This document shows positions 7,440 to 15,186 of a DNA stretch of 64,000 nucleotides, one piece after another (position 1 is the first letter of the stretch; each line of letters opens with the position of its first letter). Below the pieces are notes generated by a model, which made no database searches, was not told the origin of the DNA, and was given only the letters and a program-made list of their open reading frames with translations. The translations under genes and the position numbers were made by a program. Origin of the DNA: Flavisolibacter ginsenosidimutans (GTDB lineage: Bacteria > Bacteroidota > Bacteroidia > Chitinophagales > Chitinophagaceae); the NCBI RefSeq assembly GCF_007970805.1, contig NZ_CP042433.1, positions 1,860,001 through 1,924,000 on the forward strand. The letters run 5' to 3'.

Positions 7440-8534
7440 ATGAGCAAAAAAGGAAAAGTTCTCGTCGCCATGAGCGGCGGCATTGACAGCACGGTGACCG
7501 CATTGATGCTTCACCACGAAGGTTACGAAGTTGTTGGCATCACCATGAAGACCTGGGATTATGCCAGCAGCGGCGGTTCCAAAAAAGAAACGGGCTGCTG
7601 CAATCTTGATTCGTTTAACGATGCCCGCGCCGCCGCCGTCCAACACGGTTTCCCGCATTACATACTCGACATTCGCGAAGAGTTTGGCTCTTTTGTCGTG
7701 GAGAATTTTGTAGATGAATACCTCGCCGGCCGCACGCCCAATCCCTGCGTGCTTTGCAACACGCACATCAAATGGCGGGCTTTGCTAAAACGGGCCGATG
7801 CTTTGGGTTGTGATTTTATTGCCACAGGGCATTACGCATCCGTTCGTCAACACGATAACGGCCGCTTCGTTATCAGCAAAGGCGCCGATGAAATGAAAGA
7901 CCAGAGTTATGTGTTGTGGGGATTGCAACAAGACCTTTTGTCGCGAACGATTCTGCCTTTGGGCACTTACCGCAAAACCGAAATCCGCCAGATGGCGCAT
8001 GATTTTGGCTATCCCGAGCTCGCCAAAAAAAGCGAGAGTTACGAGATTTGTTTTGTGCCCGACAACGACTACCGCGGCTTTCTAAAACGCAAAATTGAGG
8101 GCCTGGAAGAAAAGGTTTCGGGTGGCTATTTTGTAAACAAAGAAGGCAAAATCCTGGGCCAGCACAAAGGCTATCCATTTTATACAATCGGGCAAAGAAA
8201 AGGCCTGGACATAACCTTGGGCAAACCTGCTTACGTTACCGCCATTGACCCCGATACAAACACCGTGGTTTTGGGCGACGAAGAGGATTTGGAAAAAGAA
8301 GACATGAAGGTGGCGAAAGTGAACTGGATAAAATACGAAGGCCTCACTGAGCCAACGGAAGCGCTTACTAAAATCCGGTACAAAGACAAAGGCAGTCATT
8401 CCCTCATCACCGCATCGGGCAGCGATGTTTCGGTTCGTTTTTTTGAAAAAGCCAAAGGCATTGCCCCCGGCCAAAGCGCCGTTTTTTACGAAGGCGACGA
8501 TGTTATTGGCGGAGGAATTATTCAGCGGCGTTAG
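7440..8534 (+). CDS. mnmA: tRNA-specific 2-thiouridylase MnmA
   Basis: Adds sulfur to U34 of the tRNAs for Lys, Glu and Gln in the cytoplasm, using ATP and a relayed persulfide. The 364-residue protein has the PP-loop SGGIDSTV near residue 14. The two catalytic cysteines lie in NPCVLCNTHIKW (about residues 100-112) and ESYEICFVPD (about residues 198-207). The GHY motif (TGHYA) and the C-terminal beta-barrel are present, and the length is typical. The stop codon lies inside the start of a dispersed inverted repeat. Confidence 0.97.
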   Translation: MSKKGKVLVAMSGGIDSTVTALMLHHEGYEVVGITMKTWDYASSGGSKKETGCCNLDSFNDARAAAVQHGFPHYILDIREEFGSFVVENFVDEYLAGRTPNPCVLCNTHIKWRALLKRADALGCDFIATGHYASVRQHDNGRFVISKGADEMKDQSYVLWGLQQDLLSRTILPLGTYRKTEIRQMAHDFGYPELAKKSESYEICFVPDNDYRGFLKRKIEGLEEKVSGGYFVNKEGKILGQHKGYPFYTIGQRKGLDITLGKPAYVTAIDPDTNTVVLGDEEDLEKEDMKVAKVNWIKYEGLTEPTEALTKIRYKDKGSHSLITASGSDVSVRFFEKAKGIAPGQSAVFYEGDDVIGGGIIQRR

Positions 8535-8627
8535 TTGATTAGTTGACAGGTTGATCGGTTGATTAGTCTAACGGCCGGAAGGCTTTTCCCAATCAACCTG
8601 TCAACTATTTAACCAATCAACTATTTA
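8532..8627. repeat. Long imperfect inverted repeat after mnmA
   Basis: AGTTGACAGGTTGAT (8541-8555) is perfectly complementary to ATCAACCTGTCAACT (8592-8606). Outside this core, TAGTTGATT on the left pairs again with AATCAACTA on the right, with a small insertion in the right arm. It includes the mnmA stop codon. It lacks a T-tract. It looks like a dispersed palindromic element of the TTGA/TCAA-rich kind that is common between genes in Bacteroidota. Confidence 0.6.
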
Positions 8628-8668
8628 TATTAGCTTTAGCCCGTTGACGTTAACAGCAACGCTATCCA

Positions 8669-9454
8669 ATGAATCCTTTATCGCGCATGAAAGCATTTTC
8701 CCTGCTCTTGTTGGCTTCGCTCTTTTTTGTTTCGTGTAAAAAAGAAACCGAAACACTTCAACCCGAAGTACCCAAAGATTATCTTCCTACTCAACCCGGC
8801 AAATACATTACGTACCGCACCGACTCAACTGTGTACACCAATTTTGGCTCGGGTATCGCAGTCCATTCTTACCAGGAAAAGACTATTGTTGATTCCTTGA
8901 TAACGGACAATTTGGGCAGACCGTCTTACCGTGTGTTTCGGTTTTTGCGTGATACAGCCGGGAAAACGGCCTGGCAGCCGGCGGGCACGTACTTTATTAC
9001 CCCAACGGCAAATGCGGTTGAAGTGATTGAAAACAACCTGCGCTTTTTAAAACTTGCCGCACCGGTTTCAGAAGGAACAAGTTGGAAAGCGAACCGTTTT
9101 CTACCCGACGATCCTTATGGCGCCTTTTATGATTTTAGCAACGACGACGGCATGGCTGATTGGGATTATGGTTATACGAATGTTGACCAGGCTGTTTCGG
9201 TATCGGGCAAGCAATACGATAGCACGGTCACAGTTCAACTCATGCTTGACGATCCTGAAACAAACACAAGCGCAAATTTTCAGATAGCGAACGCACAACT
9301 GTACGGTTTTAAAAATTATTCTACTGAAAAGTATGCAAAGGGCCTCGGGCTGATTTACCAGGAATACATCATGTGGGAATACCAGCCGCCTTCTTCGCCT
9401 CGGCCGGGTTACCGCGGGTTTGGCGTTAAACGATCCATCATTGACCACAATTAG
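8669..9454 (+). CDS. Hypothetical lipoprotein
   Basis: A 261-residue protein with a lipoprotein signal ending LFFVSC (Cys23) followed by KKETE. A second in-frame ATG at 8687 would give a shorter signal and is also plausible. After the linker, the segment around residues 40-60 (YLPTQPGKYITYRTDS) suggests a secreted beta-rich domain found in uncharacterised Bacteroidota lipoproteins. No catalytic motif is visible. It lies three bases upstream of the subtilase gene and is almost certainly co-transcribed with it, so the two may act together at the cell surface. Confidence 0.7.
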   Translation: MNPLSRMKAFSLLLLASLFFVSCKKETETLQPEVPKDYLPTQPGKYITYRTDSTVYTNFGSGIAVHSYQEKTIVDSLITDNLGRPSYRVFRFLRDTAGKTAWQPAGTYFITPTANAVEVIENNLRFLKLAAPVSEGTSWKANRFLPDDPYGAFYDFSNDDGMADWDYGYTNVDQAVSVSGKQYDSTVTVQLMLDDPETNTSANFQIANAQLYGFKNYSTEKYAKGLGLIYQEYIMWEYQPPSSPRPGYRGFGVKRSIIDHN

Positions 9455-9457
9455 CGT

Positions 9458-11446
9458 ATGAAAAAAATTCTGGTGTGCTTACTTGCCGCGGCCTTTACAA
9501 GTACCGGACACGCACAATTCAGCCGTTACGTTATCCAGTTTAAAAACAAAGGGGGCACACCGTATTCATTCAGCGCACCGCTTCAATATTTATCGCAAAG
9601 AGCGGTTGACAGAAGAACGCGATACAATATTGCGATTGACAGTTCCGACCTGCCCGTGACGCCCCGCTACATTGACAGCCTTCGTTCGGCAGGCGCTGTT
9701 ACTGTTTTAAATGCTTCGCGGTGGTTAAATTCTGTTTCCGTTAAAACCACTGATGCCACTGCGCTGGCAAAAATCGCAGGCCTTCCTTTTGTGCAAAGCG
9801 TTTCGCCCATTGCCGCACGTACGGCAAGTGCTTCGGGAAAAATTGAACAACCGCAAACGCAAAATCTTCGCATCAATAATGCAGCAAACGCTGCGAACGG
9901 GAGTGCCGATTTTTTTAATTACGGCCAATCCTACGACCAGCTGCACCTTCACAACGGTGAGTTTCTGCACAACATCGGCTTGCGCGGACAGAATATGATT
10001 ATTGGTATGCTGGATGACGGCTTCTTTCACTACAATTCGCTGAAGGCTTTTGATAGCGTAAACCCAGCCGGGCAAGTGCTGGGCACTTATGATTTTGTGG
10101 CCAGCGAAACCAGCGTAACGGAAGACGATTCACACGGTATGGAATGTTTCTCCATTATTGCCGCAAACATTCCGGGGCAATTTGTAGGAACTGCGCCAAA
10201 GGCTTCCTTTTATTTGTTCCGCAGCGAAGATGTTGCATCGGAATATCCGGTTGAAGAACACAATTGGGTTTGTGCAGCCGAACGCGTTGACAGTGCCGGC
10301 GGCGACGTTATCTCCAGCTCACTCGGGTACAACACGTTTGATAATTCAGTTTTTGACCATACCTACCAGGACATGAACGGGAACACGACAATCGCTGCAA
10401 GAGGTGCGGACCTGGCGGCCAAAAAAGGCTTGCTGGTTATCGTTGCTGCGGGCAACGAAGGCGATAAATCCTGGCATTACATTACCACACCGGCCGATGG
10501 CGACAGCGTATTGGCTGTAGGTGCGGTTTCAACAGCAGGAGTCGTGGCCGGCTTTTCAAGTTACGGGCCTTCATCCGACGGGCAAGTAAAGCCCGACGTG
10601 GCTTCCGTTGGCGTGTCCACCGTGCTTCAAACACCGGGCAATACCGTTGGCAACGGCAACGGCACTTCCTTTGCCTGCCCAAACATGGCGGGCCTTGCAA
10701 CCTGCTTGTGGCAAGGCTTTCCAGAGTTCAACAACATGCGCATCATAAACGCACTGCGCCAAGCGGGCAGCAAAGCAACGACACCCGACGACCGCATAGG
10801 CTATGGCATACCCGATGTAAAAAAAGCAACGTTGTCATTGCTAAAAGATTTTTCAACCGCAAGCGCTACTGCTACTAATTGCAAGACCACAATTAACTGG
10901 ACAAGCAAAGACCTGGGCACGATGAGATACGAAGTTGAACGCAAGGCGCCGGGCGAAACAGCGTTTACAAAGATTGGCGAACGCCAGGGAACGGGCTCTT
11001 TATTTGGCACACACGGTTATCAATTTGCAGACAGCTTAATCAACGTGCAGGCAGGCACAATCTCTTACCGCATTCGCGAAATTATTGACACCGCTACGGC
11101 AACGTTTACAGCAGATTATACCGATACGGTAACGGTGAATCTGGGTGCGTCGTGTATTGTTACCGGCATCACACCTGTTTTGGCGGCAGGCGAAGAAATT
11201 CTTTTGCTGCCCAATCCAGCAAAAGAAAAATTTACGCTGAAGATTACAACGGCTTACGCCATTCCTGCTTTGATTGTGCGGGTTGTGGATGCGAAAGGGC
11301 AATTGGTTTTGGCTGAGCGCAAAGCAAAAGCATCGGGTACGGCAAGCTTTGTTATTCCTTCTTACTTTCTTGCAAGCGGAAAATATTTCGTGAGCGTTTA
11401 CAACAACGGGAAATTGCTGGCGACAAGAGAATTGCTGAAATTATAA
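9458..11446 (+). CDS. Secreted S8 (subtilisin-like) peptidase with T9SS tail
   Basis: A serine protease of 662 residues. A signal peptide (cleavage near Ala-Gln at residue 20) is followed by an inhibitor-like propeptide (about 21-125) and the S8 domain. The catalytic triad is Asp186 (GMLDDGF), His226 (DDSHGME) and Ser404 (GNGTSFACP); the oxyanion Asn is in AAGNEG near residue 333. Residues 470-570 form a beta-sandwich. The final 80 residues (LLPNPAKEKFTLKI ... SGKYFVSVYNNGKLLATREL) are a T9SS sorting domain, so it is exported across the outer membrane. It forms an operon with the upstream lipoprotein and overlaps the convergent RsmB-type gene by six bases. Confidence 0.92.
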   Translation: MKKILVCLLAAAFTSTGHAQFSRYVIQFKNKGGTPYSFSAPLQYLSQRAVDRRTRYNIAIDSSDLPVTPRYIDSLRSAGAVTVLNASRWLNSVSVKTTDATALAKIAGLPFVQSVSPIAARTASASGKIEQPQTQNLRINNAANAANGSADFFNYGQSYDQLHLHNGEFLHNIGLRGQNMIIGMLDDGFFHYNSLKAFDSVNPAGQVLGTYDFVASETSVTEDDSHGMECFSIIAANIPGQFVGTAPKASFYLFRSEDVASEYPVEEHNWVCAAERVDSAGGDVISSSLGYNTFDNSVFDHTYQDMNGNTTIAARGADLAAKKGLLVIVAAGNEGDKSWHYITTPADGDSVLAVGAVSTAGVVAGFSSYGPSSDGQVKPDVASVGVSTVLQTPGNTVGNGNGTSFACPNMAGLATCLWQGFPEFNNMRIINALRQAGSKATTPDDRIGYGIPDVKKATLSLLKDFSTASATATNCKTTINWTSKDLGTMRYEVERKAPGETAFTKIGERQGTGSLFGTHGYQFADSLINVQAGTISYRIREIIDTATATFTADYTDTVTVNLGASCIVTGITPVLAAGEEILLLPNPAKEKFTLKITTAYAIPALIVRVVDAKGQLVLAERKAKASGTASFVIPSYFLASGKYFVSVYNNGKLLATRELLKL

Positions 11447-12595
11447 CGCAAACAAAGCCGCAAACAAGGTGTCCGCCTTTTCATCGTAACCTTCAAAGTA
11501 TTGTTGTTTCACCAACCGCAGCTTTGTTTGTTGTAAAATGTATTCAACCACGTCTTCGTTTTCTTTTACAAAGACCGAACACGTGATGTATAAAAACTGC
11601 CCTCCTTCTTTCAAACATTTGCCTGCATTGACCGCAATGGATTTTTGCAGCAAACTGTAATACTCAATTTTTTGTTTGGAAAAGAAACGCAACTGCTCAG
11701 GCGTTCGTCCCCAAGTACCCGAACCGCTGCAAGGCGCATCGCAAATAATGAGGTCGAATTTTTCATTGAGGTGAAATTGCGGCGACGAAACATCCGCGAC
11801 GAACGATTGATAAGAGGCAATGCCTGCACGCGAAAAACGTGTCTTCAGATTATGCAAAATGCTTTCACGAACGTCGCTAACGGTTAACTGCACTTGCGGA
11901 AAATGATCGTGCAACAAAATACTTTTGCCGCCGCTGGCTGCACAACAATCCCAAGCGGAAAAGGTTTGGCATTCGGTGTTTGATGTTTGGTGTTGAAGCA
12001 GGTTGAGTACGCGTTGAGAACTTTTATCTTGCACTACGACTTCTTTGTCAACTTCCAGCGCATCGTCAATTTTTGTTGCGATGGGCAAACGCAAACAATC
12101 GCCTTCAACAGAAAAAGAAACAGCCAACGTTTGAATTTTTTGCAGGACTATTTCTTTTTTTCCAGGTCTTATGCGCAGGAACAAATCGGGCTGCACAAGG
12201 TGCGATAGATTGAAAGCATCCTTTTCAATATCATTGCTCACTTCATCCAAAAAAGGGAAAACAACACCGTTATTTTCACGCAACAGAAAAGCAAGTTTAT
12301 CTTTCAATGTCCCGGAAGAAACGCCGCTCCACTCCGGCTTCAGTTCATCAATAAAAATACTTTTATCGTGACAAAGGGCCTGGCCTATCAGCAGTTGTTC
12401 TGTAAGACTGTATTCTTCAAACGCCTTTCCCAAACGGTAATAGCAAAAGCACAAATCGCCAACCATTCTTCTGTCTCTTGAGCCAAACTTTTTTTGTTCG
12501 CGAAAATAATTTTTTAGCCACGAAGCAAAAGGGATCGCACCATCGTAAAGATTAATAATGGTTTCAGATGATCGCAGGTAGGCGTGCAAATGCAT
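11441..12595 (-). CDS. RsmB/NSUN-type RNA cytosine-5 methyltransferase
   Basis: Methylates cytosine-5 in RNA, most likely 16S rRNA, with SAM. The 384-residue protein has SAM motif I as DCCAASGGKS and the two catalytic cysteines of the family in ICDAPCSGSGTWGR (motif IV) and LYITCSVFVKENE (motif VI). It is shorter than E. coli RsmB because the N-terminal NusB-like part is reduced. A low-complexity insert (HQTSNTECQT) directly precedes motif I and is encoded by a repeat-like sequence. A CATCTTTG element ends four bases before the ATG. Confidence 0.88.
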   Translation of the reverse strand: MHLHAYLRSSETIINLYDGAIPFASWLKNYFREQKKFGSRDRRMVGDLCFCYYRLGKAFEEYSLTEQLLIGQALCHDKSIFIDELKPEWSGVSSGTLKDKLAFLLRENNGVVFPFLDEVSNDIEKDAFNLSHLVQPDLFLRIRPGKKEIVLQKIQTLAVSFSVEGDCLRLPIATKIDDALEVDKEVVVQDKSSQRVLNLLQHQTSNTECQTFSAWDCCAASGGKSILLHDHFPQVQLTVSDVRESILHNLKTRFSRAGIASYQSFVADVSSPQFHLNEKFDLIICDAPCSGSGTWGRTPEQLRFFSKQKIEYYSLLQKSIAVNAGKCLKEGGQFLYITCSVFVKENEDVVEYILQQTKLRLVKQQYFEGYDEKADTLFAALFAL

Positions 12596-12608
12596 GGCGC
12601 AAAGATGA

Positions 12609-12647
12609 AAACAAAACGGCGGTCAACGTAAGACCGCCGTTTTGTTT
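12609..12647. terminator. Strong hairpin terminator
   Basis: AAACAAAACGGCGGTC (12609-12624) pairs perfectly with GACCGCCGTTTTGTTT (12632-12647) around a seven-base loop. It lies between the stop of the DUF4595-like gene and the start of the RsmB-type gene, both on the minus strand. On the minus strand it ends the upstream lipoprotein transcript. Confidence 0.8.
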
Positions 12648-12661
12648 TTAAAAGGCTATCC

Positions 12662-13510
12662 TTAGTTATAATAATACCGCAACGAGTAATTAACCGCTCC
12701 GGGATTTTCGACGATCGTTCCCGAAGAGGGTTTGCTTGCGCTGTTGTACGTGTACGTAGAGGCTTGCGTGTAATTGTTGGTTGGATCAGTAGCATCGGTG
12801 TACGTAAGTCCCGTTGTATTGTTGGGTCCAAAGAAAGTTGTCAGGCCGATGATCATGGCTTCCGTGCCCAGTTTCAGCGGGTTTGTTTTTGCATCGTATG
12901 TGTAGGCCGATGTTGCAATCAGGCTCCACGCAGACGTTGTAACATCATAATCGAAAGTTTTTTCCGTTGCCACGTTTCCGTTGCCGTACGTATAATCCGT
13001 GCGGGAAGAAGGCGCATAAGGCAGCAACATAACTTTTTGATAAGATATAGCGCTGGCGAGATTTCCACTTGCGTCATAAGTGAAGGCTGTGCTGTCCGAG
13101 TACGCAACACCGCCTACGTTCAGATCGTAGCGGGTGTAGGTATAGCGTGCGGCAGAGGAATTGTAGAATACGTTTGTTACCAGACTGTCAACTCCAATGG
13201 CAGCGAGGTCGGGGCTACGGGCAACAGTTTGCGTAATGATGCCGTTCGTGTTGCGCAAAAGTTTGTAGGTGAATGGAGAAGCCGCCGTACTGGAAACGTC
13301 GAGTTGTGTAAGCCGGCCCGCAGTATTGTATGCATAAGCAATAGCGGTTGAATCAGCACCGTTAACCTCCACACTTCGAACCAGTAAACCGGAAGTGATT
13401 GTACCGCCACCGTTTCCGGATGAATTACCCGTATCTATAAAATCCGGTTCTTTTTGACAGGCCGTAAAAACAAACAGAAAAGCAGTTAAGGCAAAAGCGA
13501 TCTTTTTCAT
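12662..13510 (-). CDS. DUF4595-like lipoprotein with RHS/YD-like repeats
   Basis: A 282-residue lipoprotein; the signal ends VFTAC (Cys18) followed by QKEPDF and a Gly/Ser/Asn linker. The body has several YD-like strands: YAYNTAGRLTQLDV, FTYDASGNLASA and YTYDAKTNPLKLG. These recur in Bacteroidota proteins of the DUF4595 type, which are predicted to form an elongated beta-sheet. The function is unknown. A decayed copy of the same kind of gene lies just upstream on the same strand, indicating a former tandem pair. Confidence 0.75.
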   Translation of the reverse strand: MKKIAFALTAFLFVFTACQKEPDFIDTGNSSGNGGGTITSGLLVRSVEVNGADSTAIAYAYNTAGRLTQLDVSSTAASPFTYKLLRNTNGIITQTVARSPDLAAIGVDSLVTNVFYNSSAARYTYTRYDLNVGGVAYSDSTAFTYDASGNLASAISYQKVMLLPYAPSSRTDYTYGNGNVATEKTFDYDVTTSAWSLIATSAYTYDAKTNPLKLGTEAMIIGLTTFFGPNNTTGLTYTDATDPTNNYTQASTYTYNSASKPSSGTIVENPGAVNYSLRYYYN

Positions 13511-13602
13511 GGTTGATGACTTGAACTGTAAGATACAAAAATGATAAAAACAACGACAACAAAAGGCCGCACTGAAACGACCTTCCTGCGAAGGAATAAA
13601 AG

Positions 13603-13799
13603 CTTATTGATAATAGAAAGTGTATTCCGTGGTTTGCGTTTAGGAGCCGGTAACCGCCGCTATTTTTACCAAGAGCCCTGATGCACTGTCTGTGCCCAAT
13701 AGTTCCCGTGCTTCCGTTATAATTGGCGTCGAGACTGATTTCTTTTTGACGCGAAGAGAGAAGGGCAACCAGTGCCAATGCAGTTAGTATTGATTTCAT
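13603..13799 (-). pseudogene. Decayed, internally deleted paralogue of the DUF4595-like lipoprotein
   Basis: Reading leftward from an ATG at 13799, the first 35 codons give a lipoprotein-like start with LLSSRQKEISLD, in which the lipobox Cys is replaced by Arg (CGT instead of TGT). A frameshift follows. The shifted frame reads GTDSASGLLVKIAAVTGS, a stop, then TQTTEYTFYYQ and a final stop. SGLLVKIAAV mirrors SGLLVRSVEV of the intact neighbour, and TEYTFYYQ resembles its C-terminus (VNYSLRYYYN). Start and end of the gene are therefore preserved around a large deletion. A TACATTCG promoter-like element remains about 20 bases upstream. Confidence 0.65.
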
Positions 13800-13830
13800 A
13801 GCGGGAACTTGGCGGCGAATGTAACAGAAA

Positions 13831-15078
13831 TTACAATTCGAGTAAAGCCTTCACGGGGTCTTTGCCAAACAGCAAGAGTTCCGGATTTTCCAGCAATTCT
13901 TTTACCCGCACAAGGAAAGAAACCGATTCGCGGCCGTCAATAATGCGGTGATCGTAACTCAAAGCTAAATACATCATCGGTCGAACTACAATTTGTCCGT
14001 CAACAACAACAGGCCGCTCCTGAATTTTGTGCATACCCAAAATAGCCGACTGCGGAATGTTGATGATGGGTGTACTCATGAGCGAACCAAATACGCCGCC
14101 GTTGGTGATGGTAAAAGTGCCACCCTGCATTTCTTCCATGCTCAATTTGTTGTCGCGGGCCTTGGTTGCAAGTTCCACTACTTTCTTCTCAACTTCCGCC
14201 ATGCTTAAACTTTCGGCATTGCGAATAACCGGTACTACCAAACCTTTTGGCGCGGAAACAGCAATGGAAATATCGCAGTAATTGTGAAACACAAGCGAGT
14301 CGCCGTCAATGTAAGCGTTTACCGAAGGCCATTCAGCAAGCGCATAACAAACCGCTTTGGTGAAGAACGACATGAAGCCAAGGTTCACGCCGTGTTTTTC
14401 TTTAAACTTTTCTTTGTTGGCTGAGCGAATGGCCATGATGCGACTCATGTCCACTTCGTTAAAAGTGGTGAGCATGGCCGTTGTGTTTTTTGCTTCTACC
14501 AAACGTCGGCTAACTGTTTTGCGAAGATTGCTCATTTTCTCACGGCCCTCGGCACGGTTGAATAATTCGACACCGGGTTTGCGGCCGGGGTTTTCCAAAG
14601 CACTCAACACGTCTTCTTTCAGGATCTTTCCGTTGTAGCCCGATGGCTGAATGTCTTTTGGATTGACCTTTTTATCGGCAATGATGGCCGAAGCAACGGG
14701 TGTTGCTTTTACATCGGTTTGGGGTTGGCCTTCTTTCGGCGCATCCGCTTTTTGAGCGGCTGGCTGTGCCTTTTCTGCTACCGGTGCCTTTGTTTCTGGC
14801 TGGTTGCCGGTTGCCGGTTGTTGATTGCTACTTTCAGGTTTTGCCGCAGTTTCATCAATCTGTGCAACGGCATCGCCAATGTTCAACGTATCGCCTTCCT
14901 TGCCCACCGTTTTTAAAATACCCGCCTGCTCTGCGTTCAGTTCGAAGGTTGCTTTTTCGCTTTCCAATTCGGCTATTACTTCGTCTCTTTCAACGTAGTC
15001 GCCGTCATTTTTCAGCCATTTTACCAAGGTTACTTCGTTAATGGATTCGCCAACAGTAGGCACTTTAATTTCAATCAT
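13831..15078 (-). CDS. sucB: 2-oxoglutarate dehydrogenase E2 (dihydrolipoyl succinyltransferase)
   Basis: The core acyltransferase of the 2-oxoglutarate dehydrogenase complex in the TCA cycle. The 415-residue protein has a lipoyl domain (residues 1-80, lipoyl-lysine K42 in ESEKATF), a Pro/Ala/Gln-rich linker, a peripheral-subunit-binding domain (about 120-165), and a catalytic domain ending in [12 protein letters not shown] with the active-site His and Asp. Part of the first linker ([14 protein letters not shown]) is encoded by a tandem AACCGGC-type repeat. It lies downstream of sucA on the same strand with a hairpin in between. Confidence 0.95.
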   Translation of the reverse strand: MIEIKVPTVGESINEVTLVKWLKNDGDYVERDEVIAELESEKATFELNAEQAGILKTVGKEGDTLNIGDAVAQIDETAAKPESSNQQPATGNQPETKAPVAEKAQPAAQKADAPKEGQPQTDVKATPVASAIIADKKVNPKDIQPSGYNGKILKEDVLSALENPGRKPGVELFNRAEGREKMSNLRKTVSRRLVEAKNTTAMLTTFNEVDMSRIMAIRSANKEKFKEKHGVNLGFMSFFTKAVCYALAEWPSVNAYIDGDSLVFHNYCDISIAVSAPKGLVVPVIRNAESLSMAEVEKKVVELATKARDNKLSMEEMQGGTFTITNGGVFGSLMSTPIINIPQSAILGMHKIQERPVVVDGQIVVRPMMYLALSYDHRIIDGRESVSFLVRVKELLENPELLLFGKDPVKALLEL

Positions 15079-15127
15079 ATAATAAATTCAAGTGCCGCAA
15101 ATTTCGGGTAAAAAAGCTTATAAACGG

Positions 15128-15165
15128 AACGACCGTTGCCGGTTTCTTGCGCAGCAACGGTCGTT
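15128..15165. terminator. Hairpin between sucA and sucB
   Basis: AACGACCGTTGC (15128-15139) and GCAACGGTCGTT (15154-15165) form a perfect 12-bp stem. The good T-tract follows only on the plus strand. On the minus strand, in which sucA and sucB are transcribed, the stem is followed by CCGTTTATAAG, a poor T-tract. It may therefore stabilise or partly attenuate the transcript rather than fully end it. Confidence 0.6.
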
Positions 15166-15186
15166 TTATTTTTTCTGTATTGCCGG

